Shown piece after piece: positions 38,896 to 55,840 of a stretch of DNA of 64,000 nucleotides; within the stretch, counting starts at the first letter, position 1, and each line of letters begins with the position of its first letter. Source of the DNA: Talinum fruticosum. Lineage: Eukaryota; Streptophyta; Magnoliopsida; Caryophyllales; Talinaceae. Position numbers and translations under genes: made by a program. Below the pieces are notes generated by a model. The model made no database searches, was not told the DNA's origin, and saw nothing but the letters and a program-made list of their open reading frames with translations. The DNA lies in the NCBI GenBank assembly GCA_021018815.1, contig JAITYX010000017.1, forward strand, positions 6,572,001 through 6,636,000, given 5' to 3'.

Positions 38896-39200
38896 TTGAA
38901 AACATGTCTACTTACCATTTTCCGCGAGTATGAGCATGAATTGTTTTATCAGTATTTTAATCGAATTAATGCTCTTCTTACTCTTTCTTATAACTATTTG
39001 GAAAAATGGAGAGTATTGAATGTGGTTTATGAGGGTGTGAATAGTGAAACCCGTGCTCTTTTAGAGAATTCGGATTTTTGCAAAAAGTGTTGATGAACCT
39101 TGGGATTTACTTGAATGGATTGCTTGGGATACTTGTGAATTAAGAAGGCTTGTATTGAAAAGATTTGGGATACTTGTGAATATTTATTTTGGGTGGTGAT
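38896..39200 (+). pseudogene. Gypsy gag remnant downstream of the LTR
   Basis: Reads FREYEHELFYQYFNRINALL, then EKWRVLNVVYEGVNSETRALLE, the pattern of the plant gypsy gag domain. A stop at 39091-39093 and lost frame follow (the similarity continues as a W-LLEWI-like stretch). The remaining element is absent. Confidence 0.7.
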
Positions 39201-39259
39201 GAAGACATTTGTTTTCTCCTGTTTTTGAATGAATAATTCATTATTCTCGGACTCCATAG

Positions 39260-39672
39260 CTTTCTCGAGAAAGTAAAGTTGGAACGTTGAGGTCTAATTA
39301 GATGAATTAGGGTTGCTTTTACTTATTATTTTGTATGTAAAACTAAATTGTTAGATTCCGATGTAAATATTGTACTTTAGAGAATAATTTTAGGCATTGT
39401 TTTTATATTTCTACTTTCAATTCATTGCCTTTCCTTGTTATTTCGATGCAATTCAATGATTTTTGGACTGAAATTGATGGTTCACAAATTGTACGAGTGG
39501 TTACGAAAAATAAAAAAATTATAAAAGAACCGTCGTCATAGGCCTTTTTTACTACGGTTTTGAACCGTAGTAAACGATGCCTACTTACAACGACGACCAC
39601 ATAGACGACATTTGATAACGAGTAGTTAAAGGTCGTTTTGAATCGTTTTTAAAAGTGGTTATTGTAGTAGTG
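39260..39672 (+). mobile_element. CACTA element 3' end
   Basis: Ends in an intact TGTAGTAGTG terminus (39663-39672), preceded by GAACCGTCGTC, TACTACGGTTTTGAACCGTAGTA and ACAACGACGACC subterminal motifs matching the 3' zone of 31931-33660. The left limit is approximate; it abuts the gypsy gag remnant. Confidence 0.65.
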
Positions 39673-40779
39673 GTGAATGATAATTAATTTAAGGGTGACT
39701 CTAATAAAAGTCAAATTTTCTTGAATTATTAGTCATATTCGAACTAAGAAGTCACTCTAGTATAAGTTATTAGTCATATTAAAATCTTCAAAAGGTCACC
39801 CTTAACGAAGTCGTTTGACAATAACTCTTACGTGAGACAGATTGTATATAAGAATTTATAATATATATATTGCACATTGGAAAAATATATTAATAAGGAC
39901 TATTGAGATATTTGTGATTATGTTTTGTCATTATAGTCTACTAAATAAAACATTAATTCTTATATGAGACCTTCTCACATAAGAGTTATTGTTTGTTAGA
40001 TGTAATTTTTTGAATGTTTTAATATGACTAATAAGTTATATTATAATGACTATTTAAATCGCCGATGACTAATAATTCATCAAGAGGTTACTTTTATTAG
40101 AGTTACTCCTAAATAAATTATTAATCATTTTTTATGTATTTAAAGTTATTATAAAAGTTTTCATCATACAATAACATTTAAATGAAACAGTCTCACACAA
40201 GTCCTACTACTTGGTGAAAGATAATCCTTAGCATTTCATGGTTTATTGAAAAATTATGCATTTTAATATTGCATTACACTAATTGACTTTTACAGTATAG
40301 TTTAAGATTTTTGTTAAATTTAACTATTGAAAAATTGTATGCCTTTCAAAATGGAATAGAAATCTTATTCTCAAAAGTCATAAGAAAAGTGAGAGGATTC
40401 AACTAATTTATTGACGAGTGGCTCATTGTTTTCCAGCTTAATTTCCAAAACTCACCATCAATTTTAAGGTAATTAATTACCCATTTATAAATGTCGTATG
40501 ACCTTCAACTAATAAAATTCATCCCCTATCAACTTAAGACCTTTTTAATTTGACAATCCTTTCTCTCCGGGTGGAACCCTAACCTTAGTTGGACTCTATC
40601 CCGTGAGAGCTTTATGCCCTCGATTCTGTAGGGATATTTGACCTCTGCGTAGGGATTTCTTGGCCCTATTCGTATAGTTCTCTCGCTGGTATTTTTGTTT
40701 TCTCCGAACCGATAATCATGGAGTCCGAACCGAACTCACACCTTGCCCGACTAACTCTAACGAAAGAGTGAGGAGGAAT

Positions 40780-41640
40780 TTCTAGACTTTGAGGACTCGA
40801 GGACGAGAGGATGTGGATAAGCATATTACTCTATGTCCGATAGGGAAAATTCTTACAACAGATAGCTTCAATGCTAAGGGATTCAAGACAGCGATTAAAA
40901 ACATATGGAAACCCTCAAAGAGAGTGCCCATCAAAGACTTAGAAAAAAACCTCTTCTTTTTCGGTTTTTTCCCGATCGAATAAGGAGATGGTGATTCATG
41001 ACGGACCATGGTCTTTCGACGGAAATCTAATAATGTTGCAACCATTGAACGAAGACGTACTACCATCCGAAATAGTCTTTGATATGATGATATTCGTCAA
41101 GGTTTGTGAGTTGCCAATGAAGAAAAAACGTTACCGTTGCGAAACAAGCTGGGTTTGAAATTAGGTAGATTTATAGAAGCGGATGAAGAAGATATCCTCA
41201 CGCCCTCAAAATATCTTAAAATCGGGGTGGACGTCAATATCCGGAAACCAATACGTAGAGGATTCAGAATCACATTGGACGAAAAACCGAAGAAGATTAA
41301 ACTTAAGTACGTTAAATTCCACGACTTTTGCTATGCATGCGGGTTGATGGGTCATGGGTTCCGTGATTGTGAGAACTATGATGGTATTACACCAGATGAG
41401 GGGTTGCAACATGGACCAAAGGTACGGGCTTTACCAATAAAAAGCAAATGGAATGGGGATGAAGAAGAATGGAAGGAGGAGAAATGGAAACTTTTGGAAA
41501 TTTGAGTAGGTTGTAGCACAAATAGGGTGAAGAAGAAACTTTTGCTTGAGGAGAGCATCACAGGGAACATTAGAAATAAGGAACTAGGGGGACGTAATGA
41601 ATCATTCTCGGATATGGTTATTAATGTCTGTGAACCGATA
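40780..41640 (+). pseudogene. LINE ORF1: DUF4283-like domain and CCHC zinc knuckle
   Basis: ITLCPIGKILTTDSFNAKGF, NIWKPSKRVPIKDLEKNLF and HDGPWSFDGNL match the DUF4283 pattern. FCYACGLMGHGFRDC (41326-41370) is the zinc knuckle C-X2-C-X4-H-X4-C. The reading frame changes between the parts. Confidence 0.8.
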
Positions 41641-41759
41641 AACGAAAAATACGTGACATAAAGAAAGGCAAGGAGGGGAGAGGAAAGTGAGAGTTGTGGA
41701 CAAGGCTGTAGGTGGTAGCTCAGCCGAGGTAGTGGTCGTTGATCAACTATGCATTTCCT

Positions 41760-42600
41760 AATGAGTACCTTATGCCTAAACTGTCAAGGACTCGGCGACT
41801 CTAGGGCAATTCCGAATCTCCATAACTTCATCGCGGAGATACAAGCCAACTTTGGTCTTCCTTTCGGAAACCAAACTTAGTTCTGCTGAATTTATGGGAA
41901 AGATTAATAGGATTGGTGATCATTAAGCCTTAAATATAGATAGTAGAGGGAGAAGGGTGGTCTTGCGATCCTCCGGATAAGAGCTTTCATATATCTCTTT
42001 TTCATCATCTCTAGATCATATTTACGTTGAGGTGCTAAACTTTGGAACAGACTACCTTTGGTGCTTTACTTGGATTCTATGGATGGCCGGAACCTCAACA
42101 CAAATCTAAATCATGCAAAATGATGTTGGACTTGAGAGGCGATTCTCAATTACCATGGATAGTGGGTGGTAATTATAATGAATATTTTTTTCAATTATGA
42201 GAAAACGAGGGAAATGATGAAAAGCCAAAGCGTGTTAGACTTGTTCCATCAAACATGGGAGGATTGTGGTTTGTTCGATCTTAACTTTATCGGGTATAAT
42301 TATACATGGTGGAATGGAAGGGATGGACGTGGGTCCGTGGAGGAAGACCTAGATCGTTTATGTGCCTTGGCCGAGTGGTCGACTATATTTCCTAATATGA
42401 AAGTCACCCATTTATATGAGAAAATTTCATACCATATTCCTATCATGGTGCTATTGGAAAAACCTCAGGTGAGAATAGATAGTAGGCAGCGCAGACACAA
42501 GTTTGAGCAAATGTGGGAGATGGACGAGGGGTGTGGGGAAGTGATCAAGGGAGCTTGGTGCAACAGTGGTGTGGGATCAACAACTGAAATTTGTTTCTAG
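41760..42600 (+). pseudogene. LINE endonuclease domain remnant
   Basis: The C-terminal half is readable: DLNFIGYNYTWWNGRDGRGS, then EDLDRLCALAEWSTIFP and VTHLYEKISYHIPI, corresponding to the F-G-FTW-N, DR and L-SDH-P motifs. The final SDH is changed to SYH, a catalytic motif loss. The N-terminal part is frameshifted. Confidence 0.8.
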
Positions 42601-42879
42601 AACATTGAAAATTGTTTGCATGTCTTATACGATTGGAACAAGAATTAATTTGGTCAAGTGCAAAAGGAAATTACCCTCAAAACCCAACAACTTAAAGCTA
42701 CTAGTGACATCAACCTTAGACACTCGTTGTTGGTGGAAATTAGCATGTAGTGTAGAAAGGAGGAATTATTGTGGTAGCAACGGTCCTGAACAAAATTCAT
42801 TAAATGTGGTGACAAAAACACTAAATGGTTTCATGAGAAGGCCAGTACTTGGTTGAAAGTCAATTACATCGAGGGGCTT

Positions 42880-44240
42880 CGTGATTCCAATGGGTCGCTT
42901 CGGACGAGGAGGGACGATACGGAAAATATTGTCACTACTTATTTCTCCAATCTCTTCCAAACTTCCAACTCGTCCGAGTATGCATGAGAAGCCGTCCGTG
43001 GTCCCCTCTATCATTACGGAAGATATAAATGCGAACTTATGCCAACCCTACACCGAGGATAAAGTAATCGAAGCACTAAAGAAGATGCATCCTTCTAAAG
43101 CCCCGAGCCCGACTATATGAATTCTTTTTCTTTCGGAACTATTGGAATACTGCGGGAAAGGATGTGTCAAGTATTATGTTAGGCATTCTTAGGGGTGATC
43201 CGATGCTTGGATGGTTTTAACCATACTCATGTTGTCCTAATACCAAAAAAAAATAAACCGGATTGCATAGAGGAGTTCGGATCGATAAGTTTGTATAATG
43301 TGGTCTATAAGCTTGTGACTAAGGTGATATCTAACCGTTTGAAAGCCCTTTTACCAAATATTATTTTGATGTATCAAAGTGCTTTCATTCAGGCCGGTTT
43401 ATTTCGGACAATATTCTTGTGGCTTTCGAAATTTTTCATTCTATGCATAGTTCCTCCAAATCTAATAGTGATATGGCTATCAAACTTGATATGTCTAAAG
43501 CGTAAGATAGATTGGAATGACCTTTTCTTAGGCAGATTATGCTGAAATTTGGTTTCTCATCTACTTAGGTCAATTTGGTTATGTCATGTGTGGAGTCGTC
43601 CTTATTATCGTTTATTATCAATGGCGAACCAAGGGGTTTTGTTCGGCCAATGAGAAGGATTCGATAAGGTGACCTAAGTTCTTCGTATCTCTTTCTATTT
43701 TTGGCGAGAGGGATGGTCTTATTTACTTACGGATGTTGTGTCCTCGAGCACATCGATTGGCTATAGTATCCGTGATAGGGCACCAATTGTGTCTTATATT
43801 CTATTTGCGAGATGATATAATGATTTTTTTTTTTTTGTGGCCAATTAGATCAAGCTTCTATAATTATAGATATTCTGCAGAGATATGAAAGAGCCTCGGG
43901 AAAAAAAAAACTTTGGCAAATCCAATGTTTATTTCAACAAAGAGGTGAAGGCGGAGACTAGGGCGAGTAATAGCTTTGAAGATGGATATTAGAGAGGTCC
44001 TTTCCCATGACAAATATCAAAGGGTTCCTACCAAGGTAGGGAGGTCTAGAAAGAAACCATTCTTACCAATTAAAGACAGAATAGGGAAGAGGTTACAGAG
44101 TTAGATTGATCGCTATCTCTCATGGGCATGTAAGGAAGTGCTAGTAAAGGCGAGTGGCCTAGGCTATCCTGATCTACTTCATGCATGTTTTCTTATTCCC
44201 TAAAGAGTTATGTAATGAGATCCAAGCCATAGTTAATCGA
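42880..44240 (+). pseudogene. LINE reverse transcriptase remnant
   Basis: HVVLIPKKNKPDCIEEFGSI, SLYNVVYKLVTKVISNRLK and QSAFI match the N-terminal RT motifs, with RPISL degraded to GSISL. Later parts are broken, but a GRSRKKPFLPIKDR-like stretch remains at about 44038-44090 and FWWGHSDN just before the hAT insertion. Confidence 0.8.
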
Positions 44241-44269
44241 TTTTGGTGGGGTCACTCCGATAATGTGAA

Positions 44270-44927
44270 TAGGGGTAAGCATGACTGATGGGTACCACGG
44301 AACCGAACTGGAACCGGTCAAACGGGTAAGGTTCCGAACCGAACCGGTCAGACAGGTAAGGGTAAGGTTCTTAAAATTTAAGAACCGGTCAAACGGGTAA
44401 GAGTAAGGTTCCTAAAATGAAGTAATGGAACCGGAACTTGGAATCGTTTAAAGGGTATTTTATTTTATATTTCATAGATCTTGCCGACGGTGATGGATAA
44501 GTTATTGATGTTTAAGATGCAATGGAAGTTTAAAGGCTGCATTATTTTTATTTAAATTTATTTAATGAACTTGAGACATTTGTTTGTATTAGTTTTTGAA
44601 GAGACTTTGTAAGATTTTAATCACATCCCCCTTTAAAAAAGTTGTTTCTACTTCCAACTTTGATTGTTTGCTTGTTGAACTTTAGTTAGTTAAATGAGTA
44701 ACGTGAGTTGATGTTTGTAAGTTCTTTATCATAAGAATAATGGTGTAAATAGGGTACCCCGAAATCGGAACCGGAACCGGAACCTGAAGTTCGAGGTCGG
44801 GTTCCTAAAAATTTAGGAACCGGTCAAATAGGGTAAGGGTCAAGTTCCTAAAATTCATGAATCGGTCAAACAGGGTAAGGGTAAGGTTTCTAGTTTAGGG
44901 ACGAGGTACCGAAACCGCTCACCTCTA
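44270..44927. mobile_element. Non-autonomous hAT-like element inserted in the LINE, 658 bp
   Basis: Inverted ends TAGGGGTAAGC and TAGAGGTGAGC (9/11). Flanks AATGTGAA and AATGTGAG match 7 of 8, fitting the 8-bp hAT duplication. The ends carry GAACCGGTCAAACGGGTAAGG-like subterminal repeats. Removing it rejoins the LINE reading FWWGHSDNV to KIHWVGQ. Confidence 0.85.
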
Positions 44928-44934
44928 AATGTGA

Positions 44935-46490
44935 GAAAGATCCATTGGGTGGGGCAAGAAAGCTTTGTGATCTGTAAAGCAATTGGGGTCCTTGGATTTC
45001 GAGATTTCGAAGACTTCAATTTTGCCCTCCTAGCCATGTAGGTTTGGAGGCTCTTAAAGGAGCCTGAGTTGTTGGTGAATAGGGTCTTAAAGGCACGTTA
45101 TTTCCTCGCAACTAACTTACTTGATGCCCAAGTTGGTTCCCAAGCTATCCATGGAGGAGCATCCGCAACCCGTTTAGATGGTTAAGAGAAGAGTTTGGTG
45201 GAGAGTAGGCGATGGCTACTCTCTTAACATATGGGAGACTAAGTGGTTACCAAGACCACATTCATTCAAAGTGATCACGTACATGGACCCTAGATACTCG
45301 CTCTTCCGAGTTAGAGACTTTATCAATCAAGAGCATGTATGTTGGACTGGACGATTTCCTTCAACAAGTTTTCCTACAGTGAACATTTACTGCATCAAAT
45401 CCATTCCTCTAAGTGTTTCCTTCCCTCCCGATAGCTTGTTGTGGCATTTTTCATCTTCGGGAGAACTAACGGTGAGATCGGCCTACTATTGTATTCGGAC
45501 TTGGTGTAAAATAGAGGACTCGGCCAACAAGTGGTAAAAGTCTATCGAACCCTTGGAAATTTTTGTGGGCTACTCGTGCTGCCACCGAGAATTAAGGTTT
45601 TTACTTCACATGTGTGTGCTAAAGCCCTACCAGTTGGTGCTCATCTTGCCAAGTGGATCCCGTCTTTCTTACCTATTTGCAATATATGCGGGTACGGTAA
45701 AGAGGATGATTGCCACGCTTTATTTCGATGTCCTCAAATGATTGCTATCTAGGCCGGAAGCAAATTTGCCTCGTTGTTTTGGATGGTATCCTTGATTACC
45801 TGTCCGGGACTTTGTAGAGCATGCCCCTACTGGCCTTGGTAGAGAAGAGTGGGAGGATTTTCTTGTGGTGATCCGGGAAATTTGGAACACCAAGAACAGG
45901 ACACTTGTTTGGAGAAGGGGCTAAGAATTATGAAATATTGAGTACTAGAGTCTGTGAAATTTGCTGCTGAGTACAGGGAGGCTTACACGGTAACAAAATC
46001 AACTTTAGCTCCCGGTGTGATAGTTGGTTTCCTCCAAGTCTAGGTACGTGGAAACTAAACCGTGATAGAGCTAAACTTGGTGACTGGGGTTTTGGTTGGG
46101 GGCTAAAATTCGTAACTCTTTGGGCACAATAGAAGTTTGCAGCGTGAGGCAAGGTCCGGGCTTTTTAGGAGCGGAAGTAGAAGAAGCTAGAACTTGTGTT
46201 TTGGGATGAAAATTGCTTTGGAGTATGGCTACTCTTCTTTAGTGGTTGAGAGTAACTGTGCTACTCTCATAGCTAAGATCCATAAGAGAGTTAGTTTAGG
46301 GTGAGTCATAGGTTTATTTGTTTCGGAAATTCTTGAACTTTCGCAACAATTTGTTTTTTGTTCTTTTATTCATGTTTGTAAGAGGGAAATACGAGTTGCT
46401 CACTCAATTGCCCATCTCCAACCTTATGATCTTGTTGTAATATCATGGGTGGGGATGGTTATGATTTGATTATTGAGTTGGCAACCAATG
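44935..46490 (+). pseudogene. LINE C-terminal part: zf-RVT and RNase H-like remnants
   Basis: KIHWVGQ and LGFRDFEDFNFALLA follow the hAT insertion. WWRVGDGYSLNIWETKWLP (45199-45255) and, after a frameshift, LPPRIKVFTSH with C-X2-C and HALFRCP are zf-RVT. WFPPSLGTWKLNRD (about 46025) is the start of the RNase H-like domain. Confidence 0.75.
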
Positions 46491-46563
46491 ATGTAACGCC
46501 TTCGGGACTGTTAGAAATTAATATACAACCTCATTTTCTGATTAAAAAAAATTAACCATTTAT

Positions 46564-51249
<4,686 letters not shown>

Positions 51250-52500
51250 CGAATTAAGACAAAGTAAAATTTTCAATTCCAACCAAAAATCAAAGCAAAC
51301 AGACAATCCACACCAAAAACTAACTCAAATCCGACCCAAATGGTGAATCTAGCCCTTCTAATTCGGTTAGTTCGAACCAAGCATGGCCCATTTTCCAAAC
51401 CTAACTTTGGATGGGATCGGACCTCGAAAACAAGCAGAACGCGATCATTTTGACCCATTCAAACCCCCAAGCTAGGCCTGATTTCCCAAACCTAAATCCG
51501 GTTCGGATACGACCCTTAAGTCGTTGAAACGCGGTCGTTTAGACCGATTCGACTAACCAAATTCTATCCTATCTCATTACTGATTTTCTAGATGGATAAT
51601 TTAAACTGTTTATCTAATTTTTGGAGGCTAGGTTACAGGTGCGTTTTACCCTAAGACCTTTTATAAATAGGGCATCATTTTCCCTCATTTGACAAACTAT
51701 TCACCCTAATTTCTCCACATTTTATTGAATCTTCTCACTCTCACTTCCACTCCACCCTCTCAAATCACATTCTTATTCTTTCCCTTCTAAAACCCCTCCA
51801 TAGAATGACTTCATTTCTCCTTTGAAGTACCAAATTTGCTATCACTATTCTACCAGAATCTGGTGAAGTTTCAAATCCTACAGGTGGGTCTACTGGAGTG
51901 CACAAATTCGACCGTTTGAGTTTCTTTTTTATTTTTAGTTGTTTTAATTTTTGTAATGTGGTTTTGGAAGCGATGTAACTTTATTTATTTTCCACCTCAT
52001 TCGATGCAATATATATTTATTGTTTTCTTTTATTACTTTCATTCATGATTTGTTTCTTAAATTTTGCCTTTCACATTATGTTTACTTGTTTTTTAACATA
52101 ATTTTTACTTCCATTTTAATTAGTTGAGACCATTTTTTTAACTGATAGAATGAGGAGCACCCTCTTCATTTTATACCTTAACTCCGAACACCGGATCATT
52201 GGTTTAGGCTAATGGAATCTTTTCGAGAACCTTTCCTGATTTGAGCTTTTTATTATCTCTTTCGATTGTTCCTTAAGTTTATGCTCAAATTAGGAAAGTA
52301 ATTATTTTGTTAGTTTTTTTAAACTAACTAGCGACTCCTTTTAATATCTTTATATCTTTAGTAAAGCATCTCGATTTTTAACATAAAATGAAACTATTTT
52401 TGAACTAAAACTGCAATCCGGACCTTTTGACCAAGTCTATTTTAACTGTCCGGGCTAGAGGGCCGTAGCCGACCATGCTCCCCAGGACGCCGGATTGGGT
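51250..52500 (+). mobile_element. Probable LTR-retrotransposon remnant with internal 90-bp repeats
   Basis: 51380-51561 holds two diverged direct copies of about 90 bp (CCAAACCTAA ... CATTTTGACCCATTC versus CGTTTAGACCGATTC). A TATAAATAGGG promoter-like motif follows at 51663-51673 with a CT-rich leader, then the AACTAGCGACTCCTTTTAA motif at 52326-52344, seen in Tat/Ogre-like LTRs. Ends, primer site and coding region not identified. Confidence 0.4.
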
Positions 52501-52913
52501 CCTCTATTGGTGCATTCTGGGCTCAGCTTCTGGTCCAAGCAGCCTGAGTTATTTAACCCACTGAGTGGCGTTGCTGTCTGTTCAAAAGTAGTATATCTTT
52601 TTAGCTATCCTGGGAAATCTAAAATGTTTTTGAAAATAAAATGGTTTTTAAACCACCACCTAAATAACTTCAAAGAAATAAGAGCCTTATTTCGTAGGAA
52701 GCACGCCACTTTGAAATTGACATTCATGAAAAAAGCGAACCGCCCTTCGACAATAAGAAATATAATATTGACTTCAATTTCATAAAAAGACTTGTTACTT
52801 ATATACCTCATGCAAGTAGTAGTATATCAAGCATAAATTTTATGAAATGAAATTTAAAAATCTAACTCCTAAACTCTGCAATAACAAAATGAAAATTAAT
52901 GACTCATACTTAT

Positions 52914-53098
52914 AGGTGGCAATTGGGTCAATCCGGTCGAGTTCAAATCTATTCATACGGGTTCGGGTCAATATGGGTGTTCAATTAAGCATTAGGTCAA
53001 GTCGATTCAGCTTAACCCTATTCAGATCATATCACTCTTGGGTTAAGATATTATCAAGTTATGATAGGTTCGGATCGAATCATTTTGTGTTCAGGTAG
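52914..53098. mobile_element. One-ended hAT-like fragment
   Basis: Begins TAGGTGGCAATTGGGTC, the usual TAGGGGTGGCAA-type hAT end, followed by CGGGTTCGGGTC motifs. No matching right end found. Confidence 0.4.
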
Positions 53099-54713
53099 AA
53101 GGCGGGGTGGTTCTCAACTTTGAGTAATGCTTCATTTTTAAAGTTATAACCTATCTTCCTTCGATATATAGGCCCAATTCTACTTCGGTTCATTCTCAAG
53201 CCTATTTATATAAATTTTACTATCAAAATACAATATACAAAGGTCACTATTCGATCGGATTTAAATAAAGTCAAATCAACTTAGACAGAGTTGCTTAAAA
53301 TTTTGGTTAAGTTCAAAAGATCTCCATAAATTCTCAGCAATATATTGGTATTTGTATAAATTCAAAACGTACGTAAATTTAAAATTCCAGTTCTATTTGT
53401 AAACTGAAGATCCTCTTTTGAAGCAATGGTATTGGTTCTTGTATAATTCAAACTACAAGTGTTGATCTAACCAATACTAGATTAATTTACAAAACGTCAA
53501 TACCTTCGAATATTAACAATCAACGACGTAACCATAAACACCGAAAAGTTCACAAACATGAACCATGAAAATCTATGTATACTAGTAAAAGAGAATACCA
53601 TGATAAGAGAAAGAAACCTTTTATTAAACAACCAATTAAAAACAACTACTCCGATTATGAATCTCGCTTTTATGAAATTTGAAAAAATTCAGTTATCTAG
53701 ATATAGGTAGTCTTATTTTAACAAACAATTTTGTAAGTTGAGACACACATTAAACTATCAATCAAAGAGTGTAAATAAGTTGCTCAAAGCATAAACGTAA
53801 TAGAACTATAACTAAAAAGCACTTATAAAGAAATACTCCAAACATCTTTTGTAATCGGAAAACTATGCTAGCAACATATTTAGGGTTCTCTAAACAGTAA
53901 GGAACTAAGGAGCTAGCTACACAACTCGTGTAGCCTTACACAGACAAATCGTGTAGCCCACTGATTCAGGAACATCAACAAGCGATTATAAATGGTTTTG
54001 GTTAGTGAGATGTATAGATTGCGTAGGGAAACACAGGTTGTCCCTGTCCTTCTCCGTAGAACTGCTACTCTAGGCAAGGCTTGGATGAGCTGGGCAGAAT
54101 CGAGCATGGTCGTATAACCTAAAGCTATCTTCAATAGAAACAACTTATTGTGAGTTGCTTCGATTAACACATAAGTAAGAAAGTTGCTCCATAAATTTTC
54201 AATTGTCAATGGTAGGAATCCGTATTTTTATTTTATTATTAAAAGACTATAAAATAAAATGTTAAAAAGTGTATCAAAATTAAAAGTCACTTTTCTCTCT
54301 CATTCCCTCTCTCTATCTCTCCTCTCCCTTTTCTCTCTCTTCCTACTAACTTTGTCAGAAGAGTTCCTCTTCCTAACTCCTCTATGGAGCAGCTGGGGAG
54401 GTTATAGCTCCTCCGCCTCTCTATTTTTAAAAAAATTTCTCTCTCTATTCTCTCAACTCCTCATAAGAGTATCTCATGCCTCAATTCCTATTATTAAAGA
54501 TAGTATAACACACTCGCCTGTGTTCTCCTGTCATTGGAGATTGCCTAGATTTTCTCATTCCATTGCTTTCCTACACAATTACACAAAACCCATATAAAAT
54601 TCTAAAATAACCCCACTTTAAGCAAAAATCAGGTGAAAGAGGGCCTAAAGTTTTCCACTTTTGGTGACCAAGTAGTCCTCTAACCGGACAAACTTAGATG
54701 TCGTGGACAATTT

Positions 54714-55495
54714 CGGCCCCATTTGGTAATCACTTTTTAGTTATTGACTATTTACATAGGTTGTTGGTTATTGATCTGTTTGTATTGATTGTTTGTATTA
54801 ACTATTTATGAAAAAGGTTTTTAATAAAATTAGTTATTTCCAACAAAGTTGTTTGATAAACCATAACTCTATTTCATTATTATTGTAAGTATAATTAGTG
54901 TTTATCATGTATTAAATCTTCTTTCCCATATTAATTAACAATTAGATGACATATAAAGTTAGATTTATACCCCACCTAATCTATAAATGACAAATTGTTT
55001 ATTTATTTTTAAGTTAATTAATAAACAATTAACAAATTTTTAAATAAAACCGATTTTATTTTATCCCTTTTTTTTTCTAAGTGGGTGTTGTACACATTCC
55101 CAAAAAGATAAATTATTTTATTTAAATTTTAGGGCATAAAATTAAAATGTATGGCATAATCTTACTTAGCCATTACATGTCATCTAATCTTTCGTTAGAA
55201 AAAAAATAAAAAAAAGAGACCGAGAAAGTTAGAGTTGTTGTTGAGTATGACAATTAATTTTGGTATTTGGGACATTATAGTCATTTATTCAAAAAGCTAA
55301 ATATAAAATGTTAATCCAAATAATTTTTTGTAAAATGGTTTTTTGGTTAAAAAGTTAATTAACGTGAAAAGTCAATTTACCTGACACTTTAAATGGTTGT
55401 TTGACCAAATTAAAACAGCCAAAACTTCCACAAAGTCTTTTCTTTAAAAAAAAATTCATCCAAAAAGTCATTAGTCAAACATAACATATGTAAAA
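54714..55495. mobile_element. MITE-like inverted-repeat element
   Basis: The left end CCATTTGGTAATCACTTTTTAG resembles the reverse complement of the right end (GTTTGACTAATGACTTTTTGG). The interior is AT-rich and non-coding. Target duplication not clear. Confidence 0.4.
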
Positions 55496-55774
55496 ATGTA
55501 CTACTTTAGTTTCTTAATATGAGGTAATAGAGAGAAAATGATGACTCAATATTTTTTTGGAATATTTTAGGTTTCCATTTTTGTTTTCTTCATTAGCATT
55601 GTTAAGATTATCCGTAAATAACTAGTTTGATCGTGTTTATTTGCTAATTGTTGTTGAATGATCTCCAACTTATACAATAATCATTGAAATATGTATGCAT
55701 GAACAAAATCTGAGAGGTATACATGAGAATCTCTTGAAGCATGCCTAGTCGATCTTTGATATATATACTTGAAA

Positions 55775-55778
<4 letters not shown>

Positions 55779-55837
<59 letters not shown>
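55779..55837. repeat. (TA)n microsatellite
   Basis: About 29 TA units. Confidence 0.95.

Positions 55838-55840
<3 letters not shown>

Larger units (their letters stand above)
40489..46549 (+). mobile_element. Near-full-length but inactive L1-type LINE, with a nested hAT-like insertion
   Basis: In order: DUF4283-like ORF1 with zinc knuckle, endonuclease, reverse transcriptase, zf-RVT and RNase H-like remnants, then a short A-tract (46543-46551). Flanks AATTACCCATTTAT (40475-40488) and AATTAACCATTTAT (46550-46563) match 13 of 14, a good candidate target-site duplication. Numerous stops and frameshifts. Excluding the 658-bp insertion at 44270-44927, the length is about 5.4 kb, normal for plant L1 elements. 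Confidence 0.85.
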
